Assembly: GCA_016223165.1 (NCBI GenBank)
Contig: JACRPO010000001.1
Span: 186,001-250,000, forward strand
Length of the DNA stretch: 64,000 nucleotides
Direction: 5' to 3'
DNA from: Burkholderiales bacterium
GTDB lineage: Bacteria; Pseudomonadota; Gammaproteobacteria; Burkholderiales; Burkholderiaceae_C
Shown: piece by piece, positions 41,069-49,300 of the stretch
How positions within the stretch are numbered: position 1 is the first letter of the stretch
How the letters are laid out: the number at the start of each line of letters is the position of its first letter
The notes under the pieces: model-generated
What the model was told of the DNA's origin: nothing
Seen by the model: only the letters and a program-made list of their open reading frames with translations
The model's database searches: none
Made by a program: the position numbers and the translations under genes

Positions 41069-42538
41069 CTACTTCGCCGGCGCGGCCTCGGCCTTGCGTT
41101 CGGCCGCTGTCTTGCTCGCCACCACCGGCAGGCCGCGCAGCTGGTTGAGCGCCTGCACGAGCGGGAAGTCCTCGGCGCTGCCGAATTCGGGCAGCGGCTT
41201 GGGCGGCTGGTTGGTGCGGGCCTGCTCGGCCTCCAGCCGGGCGCGGGCGGCTTCGCGTTCGCGCTGGCGCGCCGGGTCCTTGTCGCTATCGGCACCGGAG
41301 GCGCCGGAGGCGGCGCTCGCGGCGCTGGGCAGGTGGCGCTCGAGGTCGGCCTCGCGCACGCGCAGCGCTGCGAAGACGTTGCCCTCGGCGGTCTCGTCCA
41401 GGAAGATGTCGGGGACGATGCCGCGCGCCTGGATGCCGCGGCCGGTGGGCGTGTAGTAGCGCGCCGTGGTGATCTTCAGCGCCGTCTCGGCCGACAGCGG
41501 GCGCACCGTCTGCACCGAGCCCTTGCCGAACGTCTGCGCACCCATGATGGTGGCCCGCTTGTGGTCCTGCAGCGCGCCGGCGACGATCTCGCTGGCCGAG
41601 GCCGAGCCTTCGTTGACCAGCACCACCAGCGGCACCTTCTTGATGCCGGCCGGCAGTCGGCGCAGCGGATCGTTGCCGCCGCCGCGGCGCGCGTAGTACT
41701 CGGGTGCGGCGCGGTAGGTGGCGCGCGAGTCGGGCAGCTGGCCGTTGGTGGACACCACCACCACGTCGCTGGCCAGGAACGCAGCCGAGATGGCGATGGC
41801 GCCGTCGAGCAAGCCGCCGGGGTCATTGCGCAGGTCGAGCACCATGCCCTTGAGGTTCGGGTCCTGCTTGTAGAGCTGCTCGACCTTGGCCGCGAAGTCG
41901 TCGACCGTGCGGTCCTGGAACTGGCTCACGCGCACCCAGGCATAACCGGGCTCGACCATCTTGGCGCGCACGCTCTGCACGCGGATCTCCTCGCGCACGA
42001 TGGTCACGGGGAAGGTGCGGTTCTCGGCGCGGCGGAAGACCGTGAGCACGACCTTGGTGCTCGGCTCGCCGCGCATGCGCTTGACGGCCTGGTCGACGGT
42101 CATGCCCCTGACGGGGGTGTCGTCGATGCGCGTGATGAGGTCGCCGCTCTTCAGGCCGACCCGGAAGGCGGGCGATCCTTCGATCGGCGAGATCACCTTC
42201 ACGACGCCGTCTTCCATGCCCATCTCGATGCCGATGCCGACGAACTTGCCGCCGGTGCTCTCGCGGAATTCGCGGAAGCTCTTCTTGTCGAAATACTGCG
42301 AGTGCGGGTCGAGGCCGGCGACCATGCCGCCGATGGCGTCGGAGATCAGCTTCTTCTCGTCGACGGCCTCGACGTATTCGCTCTTCACCATGCCGAAGAC
42401 GGCGGCGAGCTGCTGCAACTCCTCGAGCGGCAGCGGTGCCAGGGTGCTGCGCGCCACCGCGGTGAGCTGCATCGTGGTGAGCGCGCCGGCCAGGGCGCCA
42501 ACGGCGAGAAGACCGGCAACTTTGAGCTTCGCACCCAT
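41069..42538 (-). CDS. ctpA: S41 family carboxyl-terminal processing protease
   Basis: 489 residues from the ATG at 42538, which has AAGGTGA nine bases upstream. An N-terminal membrane anchor or signal (VAGLLAVGALAGALTTMQLT) is followed by EYVEAVDEKKLISDAIGGMV, a PDZ domain (GIGIEMGMEDGVVKVISPIE ... GLKSGDLITRIDD) at about 85-170, and the S41 catalytic core. The Ser is in NEGSASASEIVAGA (about residue 311) and the general-base Lys in GAQTFGKGSVQ. It cuts C-terminal tails of periplasmic proteins, often controlling cell-wall hydrolases. The C-terminal 70 residues are charged and Ala-rich. It lies downstream of fbpC on the same strand, with about 200 bases and a hairpin between, so is probably separately expressed. 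Confidence 0.92.
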   Translation of the reverse strand: MGAKLKVAGLLAVGALAGALTTMQLTAVARSTLAPLPLEELQQLAAVFGMVKSEYVEAVDEKKLISDAIGGMVAGLDPHSQYFDKKSFREFRESTGGKFVGIGIEMGMEDGVVKVISPIEGSPAFRVGLKSGDLITRIDDTPVRGMTVDQAVKRMRGEPSTKVVLTVFRRAENRTFPVTIVREEIRVQSVRAKMVEPGYAWVRVSQFQDRTVDDFAAKVEQLYKQDPNLKGMVLDLRNDPGGLLDGAIAISAAFLASDVVVVSTNGQLPDSRATYRAAPEYYARRGGGNDPLRRLPAGIKKVPLVVLVNEGSASASEIVAGALQDHKRATIMGAQTFGKGSVQTVRPLSAETALKITTARYYTPTGRGIQARGIVPDIFLDETAEGNVFAALRVREADLERHLPSAASAASGASGADSDKDPARQREREAARARLEAEQARTNQPPKPLPEFGSAEDFPLVQALNQLRGLPVVASKTAAERKAEAAPAK

Positions 42539-42604
42539 GCAGTGTTCACCTTTGCTGCGCCCGCTGCGGGCGCCCGTCGGGCTCGGCTGGAGCCCTGGCT
42601 GTCG

Positions 42605-42627
42605 AGGGAAAACCCGGTCGGACCGGG
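42605..42627 (-). terminator. hairpin with T-run between fbpC and the protease gene
   Basis: On the minus strand CCCGGT-CCG-ACCGGG is followed by TTTTCC. It could end the fbpC transcript or act as an attenuator, since it lies 67 bases before the protease start. TATACT at 42637-42642 just upstream is a possible -10 element, which would put the hairpin in the protease leader. Confidence 0.45.
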
Positions 42628-42743
42628 CGGTCAGGCAGTATAGGACCGGACCCTGGTTTGGAGGGGGACGTAGGGGCAAAGTTGCACCTTGATTCGAATG
42701 CATCCGAGCACGGTCCGGCGTGCTCCGGTAGTCGTGCACGCCC

Positions 42744-43841
42744 TCAGTCGGCGGACGATGCCGAGGCCTCGCGCGGGAAGGTCACGACATGGTCGACCTC
42801 GGCGCGGATGCCCACCCATTCGCCGACCTGGTGGTCGTGGTGCGAGGGCACGTGCGCCATCACCCTCTCGCCGCCGGCCAGGCGCAGCGTGTAGAGGAAT
42901 TCGGAGCCGCGGAAGGCCTTGCGCTCGATGAGCGCGCGCACGGGGCTCGCGTCGTCGTGCACGATGTCGTCGGCGCGCAGCAGCACGTCGCAGACGCCTT
43001 CGGGGTAGGCGCTGGGCAGCGGGCAGTCGGCGACGTCGTGCAGTTCGCCGAGCGGCGTCTCGACGCAATGGCCGTGTTGGCACTCGACGATGCGCGCCGG
43101 TGCAAAGACGCCGTGGCCGATGAAGCCGGCGACGAAGCGGCTGGCCGGCCGGTGATAGAGCGAATAGGCATCGTCCCACTGCTCCAGGCGGCCCTTGTTC
43201 ATGACGCCGATCACGTCGCCGACGGCGAAGGCCTCGAGCTGGTCGTGCGTGACGAGAAGTGCCGTCGTACCGCTTTCCTTGAGGATCGTGCGCACCTCCT
43301 GCGCCAGGCGCTCGCGCAGGTCGACGTCGAGGCTCGAGAAGGGCTCGTCGAGCAGCAGCAGGCGCGGGCGCGGGGCCAGCGCGCGCGCCAGCGCCACGCG
43401 TTGCTGCTGGCCGCCCGAGAGCTGGTGCGGGGCGCGCCGCGCCGCGTGCGACAGGCCCACGAGGTCGAGCATCTGCGCCACGCGCGGCTCGCGCTCGGCC
43501 CGTGGCCAATCGGCAATGCCGAAGCCGACGTTTTCGGCGATCGACAGATGCGGGAAGAGCGCGTAGTCCTGGAACACCATGCCGATGCGCCGGCGCTCGG
43601 GCGCCTGGTGGATGCCGCGCGCGGCGTCGGCCAGCACCTCGCCTTCGATCTCGATGCGCCCGGCGTCGGGACGCTCCAGCCCGGCCACGAGGCGCAGCAG
43701 CGAAGTCTTGCCGCAACCCGAGGGACCGATCAGCACGCCGATGGCACCCTTGCCCAGCGACAGCGATACGCCGTCGACGGCAGCCCGTGCGGCGTTGGCG
43801 CGCGGATACCGCAACGCAAGACCGCCCAGGCTCAGGAACAT
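42744..43841 (-). CDS. fbpC: Fe(III) ABC transporter ATP-binding protein
   Basis: 365 residues. Walker [22 protein letters not shown]-loop [20 protein letters not shown], signature [19 protein letters not shown], Walker [13 protein letters not shown] and the H-loop [10 protein letters not shown] are all intact. The C-terminal 130 residues are the regulatory OB-type domain found in FbpC/PotA-like ATPases. A Fe(III)-type permease gene is divergent 80 bases away across a Fur-like box, supporting ferric iron import. The periplasmic iron-binding protein (FbpA) gene is not in the window. The start ATG at 43841 is the only good one. Confidence 0.88.
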   Translation of the reverse strand: MFLSLGGLALRYPRANAARAAVDGVSLSLGKGAIGVLIGPSGCGKTSLLRLVAGLERPDAGRIEIEGEVLADAARGIHQAPERRRIGMVFQDYALFPHLSIAENVGFGIADWPRAEREPRVAQMLDLVGLSHAARRAPHQLSGGQQQRVALARALAPRPRLLLLDEPFSSLDVDLRERLAQEVRTILKESGTTALLVTHDQLEAFAVGDVIGVMNKGRLEQWDDAYSLYHRPASRFVAGFIGHGVFAPARIVECQHGHCVETPLGELHDVADCPLPSAYPEGVCDVLLRADDIVHDDASPVRALIERKAFRGSEFLYTLRLAGGERVMAHVPSHHDHQVGEWVGIRAEVDHVVTFPREASASSAD

Positions 43842-43865
43842 GCGTGAATCATAATGCCCGGCCGC

Positions 43866-43886
43866 AAATGAGGATCGTTCGCATTT
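43866..43886. promoter_or_regulatory. Fur-like box between fbpC and fbpB
   Basis: AATGAGGATCGTTCGCATT (43867-43885) resembles the classical Fur operator with its ATGA-GATC-TT-CATT pattern, in a locally AT-rich stretch of an otherwise GC-rich region. It sits in the gap between two divergent iron-transport genes. It also overlaps the furthest-upstream ATG of the permease frame (43868), arguing for a later start. Confidence 0.6.
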
Positions 43887-43921
43887 ATTCCGCCGCCGGC
43901 CGCACGAAGCTGAATCGCTGG

Positions 43922-45577
43922 ATGGCCGGAGCCATGGGCGGCGGCGGACTGCGCGTGCGCACGCTGGTGGGTCGCGGCGGCTTGGCGCTCGTCGGCCTGG
44001 CGCTGGCGCTGCCCGTGCTCGCCGTGCTGGGCTCGTGGCTCGCGTTCGACGAGAGCGCCGCCCTGGTGCTGCGGCACCAGGCGGCGACGGTGCTGCCCGA
44101 GTACGCGTTGCAGACGCTGGCGCTGGCGTTCGGCGTCGGCGTCGGCGTGATCGCGCTGGGCGCCGCCACGGCCGCCACGGTGACCCTGGCGGATTTCCCG
44201 GGCCGGCGCTCCTTCGAATGGGCGCTGCTGTTGCCCCTGGCCATGCCGGCCTACGTGCTGGCCTATGCCTGGACCGATGCGCTGCAGTTCGCGAGCCCGC
44301 TGCAAACCGCGCTGCGCGAGTTGCTCGGCCGGCGCGGCGCGCTGTGGCCCGACGTGCGCAACGCGGCGAGCGCGGCCGTGCTGTTCGTGCTGTGCCTGTA
44401 CCCCTACGTCTACCTGCTCGCGCGCGCCGCGCTCGGCGAGCGCGCGGTGCAACTCATGGAGGCGGCGCGACTGCTCGGTGCACCGCTGCGCCGGCGCGTG
44501 CTGGCCGTGGCCCTGCCGATGGCGCGCCCGGCGCTCGCCGCAGGCGGCGCGCTGGCGCTGATGGAGGTGCTGGCCGACTACGGTGTCGGCTCGTACTTCG
44601 GCCTCGCCACCTTCAGCACGGGCATCTACAAGGCGTGGCTGGTGATGAACGACCGCGTCGCGGCGCTGCAGCTGGCCTCGCTGCTGCTCGTGCTCGTCGC
44701 CGCGCTGCTGCTGGCCGAGCACGGCGCGCGGCGGCAGTTGCGGTATTCAGGCAGCAAGAGCGGCCCGCAGCATGCGAGCGACGCGCGACCCCTGCAGCTG
44801 CGGGGCGCAGCGGCCGTCGCGGCCTGGCTGCTGTGCGCGCTGCCGGTGCTGCTCGGCTTCGTGCTGCCGGTGGCGTGGCTGATGTGGCTGCTGTGGCAGG
44901 AGGCGCGTGCGTCGGAATTCGGCCTGCCGCTGGCCCGCTTCGCGCAGTGGGGCTGGGCGAGCTTCCGGTTGGCGGCGCTGGCCGCGCTGCTGGCCACGGC
45001 GCTGGCGCTGGCGCTCGCCTTCGTGCTGCGCCGCGGCCGCGGCTGGTGGCTGCGGGTGACGGCGCGCGTGCTTTCGCTCGGCTACGCGATGCCGGGGGCG
45101 GTGGTCGGCATCGGTGTGCTGGTGCCTTTCGCCTGGGTGCAGCAGCGCTGGCCGACGGCGGGGCTGTCGGCGCTCGCCACCGGCACCGTCTTCGGCATCA
45201 TGTATGCGTACCTGGTGCGCTTCTGCGCCGTGGCGCTGCAGTCGGTGGAGGCCGGCTACGCGCGCATTCCGCCCTCGGTGGACGAGACCGCGCTGCTGCT
45301 CGGCACCGGGCCGGCGCGCGTCTTCGGCCGGCTGCACTTGCCGCTGCTCAGGCGCTCGGTGCTGGCCGCGCTGCTGCTTGTCTTCGTCGACGTGATGAAG
45401 GAACTGCCGGCGACGCTGCTGCTGCGCCCCTTCGGCAGCGATACGCTGGCCGTCGTGGCCTACAACTTCGCGCGCGACGAGCGCCTCGCCGAGGCCGCGC
45501 TACCGTCGCTGGCCATCGTCGGCGTCGGCCTCATCCCCGTGCTGCTGCTGAGCCGGGCGATGCGCGCGCCGACCTAG
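43922..45577 (+). CDS. fbpB: Fe(III) ABC transporter permease, two fused membrane domains
   Basis: 551 residues from the ATG at 43922; ATGs at 43868 and 43934 are alternatives, but 43868 lies inside the Fur-like box. About twelve membrane helices form two BPD_transp domains. Each has an EAA-type coupling loop: EAARLLGAPLRRRVLAVALP near residue 180 and DETALLLGTGPARVFGRLHL near 460. The layout is that of FbpB/SfuB ferric permeases. It is divergent from the ATPase gene. The gene ends four bases before a long hairpin. The receptor protein must be encoded elsewhere; thiamine or phosphonate-type permeases share this fold, but the Fur-like box favours iron. Confidence 0.85.
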   Translation: MAGAMGGGGLRVRTLVGRGGLALVGLALALPVLAVLGSWLAFDESAALVLRHQAATVLPEYALQTLALAFGVGVGVIALGAATAATVTLADFPGRRSFEWALLLPLAMPAYVLAYAWTDALQFASPLQTALRELLGRRGALWPDVRNAASAAVLFVLCLYPYVYLLARAALGERAVQLMEAARLLGAPLRRRVLAVALPMARPALAAGGALALMEVLADYGVGSYFGLATFSTGIYKAWLVMNDRVAALQLASLLLVLVAALLLAEHGARRQLRYSGSKSGPQHASDARPLQLRGAAAVAAWLLCALPVLLGFVLPVAWLMWLLWQEARASEFGLPLARFAQWGWASFRLAALAALLATALALALAFVLRRGRGWWLRVTARVLSLGYAMPGAVVGIGVLVPFAWVQQRWPTAGLSALATGTVFGIMYAYLVRFCAVALQSVEAGYARIPPSVDETALLLGTGPARVFGRLHLPLLRRSVLAALLLVFVDVMKELPATLLLRPFGSDTLAVVAYNFARDERLAEAALPSLAIVGVGLIPVLLLSRAMRAPT

Positions 45578-45580
45578 TCT

Positions 45581-45632
45581 AGGAGTGTGGGCGGCAGGAA
45601 TCCGGGCCTGGATTTCTGCCGCCCACACTCCT
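45581..45632. terminator. 52-bp hairpin after fbpB
   Basis: AGGAGTGTGGGCGGCAG (45581-45597) pairs perfectly with CTGCCGCCCACACTCCT (45616-45632). Inside, GAATCC pairs with GGATTT (one G-T pair), leaving a six-base loop. The 23-bp stem begins four bases after the stop codon. It probably ends transcription but lacks a T-run, and it is much longer than a normal terminator. Confidence 0.65.
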
Positions 45633-45786
45633 GGCTGCCCTGTCCAGGGAGGGGCCGGGCGTGAATGCCGGCACGCAGCCCTTCAGTCGATGGCCGCGGC
45701 GGTCGAAAACCCCGGAACGCGGTCTGGGCAGGCGCGCCGCCCGCGACCGAAGATCCGTTCGACTTGCCTAGCATGGGGCCAGGCGC

Positions 45787-46164
45787 ATGAAGACCTCACT
45801 CGACTCCGACTCCGCGGCCCTCGACTGGGCACCACAGCGCCGCGCCCCGCGCGCCAGCGACGAGGCGCTCACCGGCACGGCGCGGCGCTGGTTGCGCGCG
45901 CTGCCCTCGCGGCGCCGGCCGCTGCGCCTGTGCCAGCTCTACCCGCGCGTGGCCAACCGCCTGGCTTGGTGCTGGCACGACTGCGAACTCGCCACCCAGG
46001 TGCTCGAGGACCTGCTGCAGGACCGCCGCGGGGGCCGCCTGGGCTTCCCGGTGCCGGTGGCGCGCGAGCTGCAGCGGCTGGCCGAGTTCAACGCGCAGCA
46101 TCGTGTCGATCCGCACGGCGACGGCTGGTGGACGAGCTTCGGCAGACTGGCCGGGATGGGCTGA
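45787..46164 (+). CDS. small conserved protein of unknown function
   Basis: 125 residues, no signal peptide or membrane segment. The N-terminal 30 residues are charged and probably disordered; the rest looks like one small folded domain with LRLCQLYPRVANRLAWCWHD, then ELATQVLEDLLQDRRGGRLG and an ending GWWTSFGRLAGM. It is rich in Arg, Trp and Leu. I recognise no function. The reading frame has the codon bias of its neighbours. It is followed by tRNA-Arg on the opposite strand 16 bases after its stop. Confidence 0.6.
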   Translation: MKTSLDSDSAALDWAPQRRAPRASDEALTGTARRWLRALPSRRRPLRLCQLYPRVANRLAWCWHDCELATQVLEDLLQDRRGGRLGFPVPVARELQRLAEFNAQHRVDPHGDGWWTSFGRLAGMG

Positions 46165-46180
46165 AGCCGGCCGCCATCGC

Positions 46181-46255
46181 TGGCCCCCCCGACAGGAATC
46201 GAACCTGTATCTGGCGCTTAGGAGGCGCCCGTTCTATCCATTGAACTACGGCGGG
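46181..46255 (-). tRNA. tRNA-Arg (anticodon CCT), CCA encoded
   Basis: 75 nt on the minus strand including the encoded CCA (46181-46183). The acceptor pairs CCCGCCG (5') with CGGGGGG (3'), with a G-G mismatch at pair 4-69. The D arm contains GTTC...GAAC, the anticodon stem-loop GGCGC-CTCCTAA-GCGCC gives CCT, the variable loop is AGAT, and the T arm is ACAGG-TTCGATT-CCTGT. The discriminator base is G. It reads the AGG codon, which is rare in such GC-rich genomes. Confidence 0.93.
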
Positions 46256-46264
46256 TGGGTGTCG

Positions 46265-46288
46265 TGCTCTGCCGGCGCAGGCAGAGCA
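46265..46288 (-). terminator. hairpin between tamB and tRNA-Arg
   Basis: TGCTCTGCC, loop of six, GGCAGAGCA: a perfect nine-bp stem 20 bases after the tamB stop and ten bases before the tRNA 5' end on the same strand. It could end the tamA-tamB transcript, or be read through into the tRNA. No T-run. Confidence 0.5.
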
Positions 46289-46307
46289 GCCGGCGAGGCC
46301 GCCGAGC

Positions 46308-49300
46308 CTACGGCGGCACGGCCGGCAGCGATTTTCTCACGCCGCCGTCGGCGGGGGGCTGCTGCAGGCGCAGCGTCCAGATGAGGTCGAGCGAATTCTC
46401 CAGGCCGCTTTGGGCGCGCAGCGTGAAGCGCTGCGCGGCGCGGTAGATGAGCTGCCAGGTGCCGGTGGTGGCGTTGACGCCGCGCTCGTAGCCGAGGTAC
46501 CAGCGGCGCGAGAGCTGCTTGCCCAGCGCCACCACCGTCTCGCGCACCTCGCCATCGCTTTGCTTGAGCGTCAGCTCGTCGATGCCGAGCCGGCGCATGA
46601 AGGCGTCGGTCGGCGCCTCGCCCTCGCCGGCGAGCAGGGCGATGGCGGCACGCTGCAGCAGTGCCGTGTCGTTGCGGCCGAGGCCGTCGCTGGCGCGGCC
46701 GAGCACGAGCCAGCTGAGCTTGTCGGTCTCCGACATCTCCGGCTCGGAGAACAGGCGCACGCGCAGCCCCTGCAGTGGGCCGCTCACCTGCAGGCCGACG
46801 CGGATGTCCAGGTTCGGCCGCAGCGCCCAGATGTCGAGCCAGGGGTTGTCGGGCGGCCCGTTGAAGGCGAGCACGCCTTTCTCCAGTTCGAGTTTCTGGC
46901 CATAGGCGGCATAGGTGCCGCCGACCGACTCGATGGTGCCGCGCACCGCGAGGCGGTTGTTGGGGTTGGTGATGCGCACCGAGCCGCCGAGGCCGGTGTC
47001 GACGCCGCGCCCCTTGGCGCGCAGGTTCGAACCGAGGTCGATGTCCACGCCCATCACGAATCGCTGGCTGCGGGCATTGGCCGGTGCCTCGGCGCGCACC
47101 GTTGCGCCCGGGTCGACCTCGGTGCCGCGCACCGTGACGTCCTCGTCGAGGCTGGGCGCGTCGGCGCGCGTGAAATCGAAGAGGCCCTCGTCGATGCGGA
47201 AGCGGCCCTCGAGGCGGCTGGTCGCGGCGGCCAGCACGAGCTCGGCCTGGCCGCTCGTCGTCAGCATGCGGTCGACGCGGCCGAGCACGCGGAACTTGTC
47301 GGCCTCGAGCTTGAGGCGCGCGCTCGGCTGCGGGCCGAGGTCGGCGCTGCCGGTGACGCTGGCGCGCCCCTCGCCGCCGCGCAGCGTGAAGGTCTCGATC
47401 TGCGCGCGCGTGCCGGCCAGGCGCACGAGCAGCCGCCCGTCGCCGACGTTCACGCCCTGGAGCAGGTTGCGCACGCCGAGCCCCTTGCCGGAGAGTTCGC
47501 CGGTGTAGGTGGGGGCGGCAAAGCGGCCGCCCACTTGCGCGCTCGTCGCCAGTTCGCCGGTGAGGCGCCAGCCGGGCGGCGCCCAGTGGCCCCAGATGCC
47601 GATCTCGGGCACGCGCGCCTGGATCTGCCCTTCGATGGGCGCATCGTCGTGCGGCCAGCGCCGCTCGGGGGTGGTGCGCACGCGCAGGCGGCCGCGGATC
47701 TCGCCGAGACCGCGCCCGTTGAAGACAGGCTCGAAGTCCCACACGCCGTCGCGCGCCTTCAGCTGCAGGCGGAAGTCGGTGAGGCCGAGCAGCTGCAACT
47801 CGCCCTGCGTCTCGACATGCAAGTCGCCGTCCTGGCGCTGGACGACGAGGTCGGCCTCGAAGCGCTCGGCCGCGCGCACGTCCACCTTGGCGGCCAGGCG
47901 CAGGTCGCCTTGCCAGCCGATGTTGGGCTGCAGTCGGCGCAGCAACGGCGGCAGCGAGAAGGGCTCGATGTCGGCACGCAGCGCGAACTCGGCGTGTTCG
48001 CGGCGCAGGTCCACGTGCACCGCGTCCCAGCGCAGTGCGAACGACTCGGCGACGCGCACACGCCCGGGCTCCGCACTCAGTGTCTGCAGCCGCATCTGCG
48101 GATCGAACTGCAGCTGCGCGCGCAGGTTGCGCGCATCGGCCCAGCGCGTGGCGGTGGCGCCGGAGGCGGGGGAGGGCGGGGCGCTTGCGGCAGTCGCGGC
48201 ACCCGGCGCCCCCGGTGCACTCGCCGCAGCGGATGCACCGGAGGCCGCGGGCGCCGCCGGCGCACTCGCCGAGCCTGCCGCCGAGCCTGCCGCCGAGGCT
48301 GCCGCGGTCCCTGCCTGCCCTGCCGGCACCGCAGCGACAGTGGTCCCCGGCCCGAAGTCCAGCTCATCCACGCGCGCCAGCCACCGGCCGCCGCCGCCGG
48401 CGTCGGGCTGCCACTGCCCGTTGGCCAGCAGATGGGCGCGCGTGCCGCCCTGGGCCGAGATGTTGAGCACCTTCTCGGCCATGGCCCCGGGGGCCACGGG
48501 CAGCGTCGCGCGCAGCTCGATGCGGTGCTCGGCCAGCGTGCCGCGCAGGTCGGCGCGCAGGTCGCCGAGGCTGCGTTCAGCCAGGCGCAGATCGGCGGCC
48601 TGGCCCTCGAAGGACAGCGGGGCACGGCCCGTGGCGAGCTCGGTGAGGTCGATGCGCCAGTTCAGCTGCGCGCGCGAAAGCGCCAGCGTTCCGATTTGCA
48701 GGTCCTCGGTGCGGGCGCGGCCCTCGCTGGCCATGCGCGGCCAACGCCCCTGCGCCGAGACCTCGGCCTCGACGCTGCCGCGGCGCGGCACCCAGCCGGC
48801 GAGGCTGGGGTGAAGCCGGGTGAGCGGTGCCAGCGTGGTGAGGTTCGTGCCGCGGATCTCGGCGCGCCAGCGGTCGCGGCTGCCGCTGCCGCCCGGATCG
48901 CCTTCGCCTTCGAAGAGCAGCCGGTTGCCGCCCAGCAGCAGGTCGGCGCGCAGACTGCCCGGGTTGGCGCCGCCGGTGGCGTTGTAGCCGAGTGTCGCCA
49001 CGCCTTCCACCGGCACGCCGGCGACGACCGAGTCGTGCAGGCGCAGCCGCCCGGTGCCGGCCAGCCGCTGCAGCAGCTCCAACGGTGCAAGGCGCGCAGC
49101 GTCGGCCGGCGCGCGCGCCTCGAGGGTCCAGCCGGCGTTCAGCCGATGCGGGCCTTGCTGCATCGGCGATGTCGCCTCGCCCGGCCACCAGGGCACGGGG
49201 TCGAAGTCGGCCAGGCTGCCTTCGGTGGCGAGGGTCCATTCGCGCGCCGCGTTGCGTGCGAGCGCGAGGCGCAGCACCGCCTGCGCGTCGCCCGAGCGCG

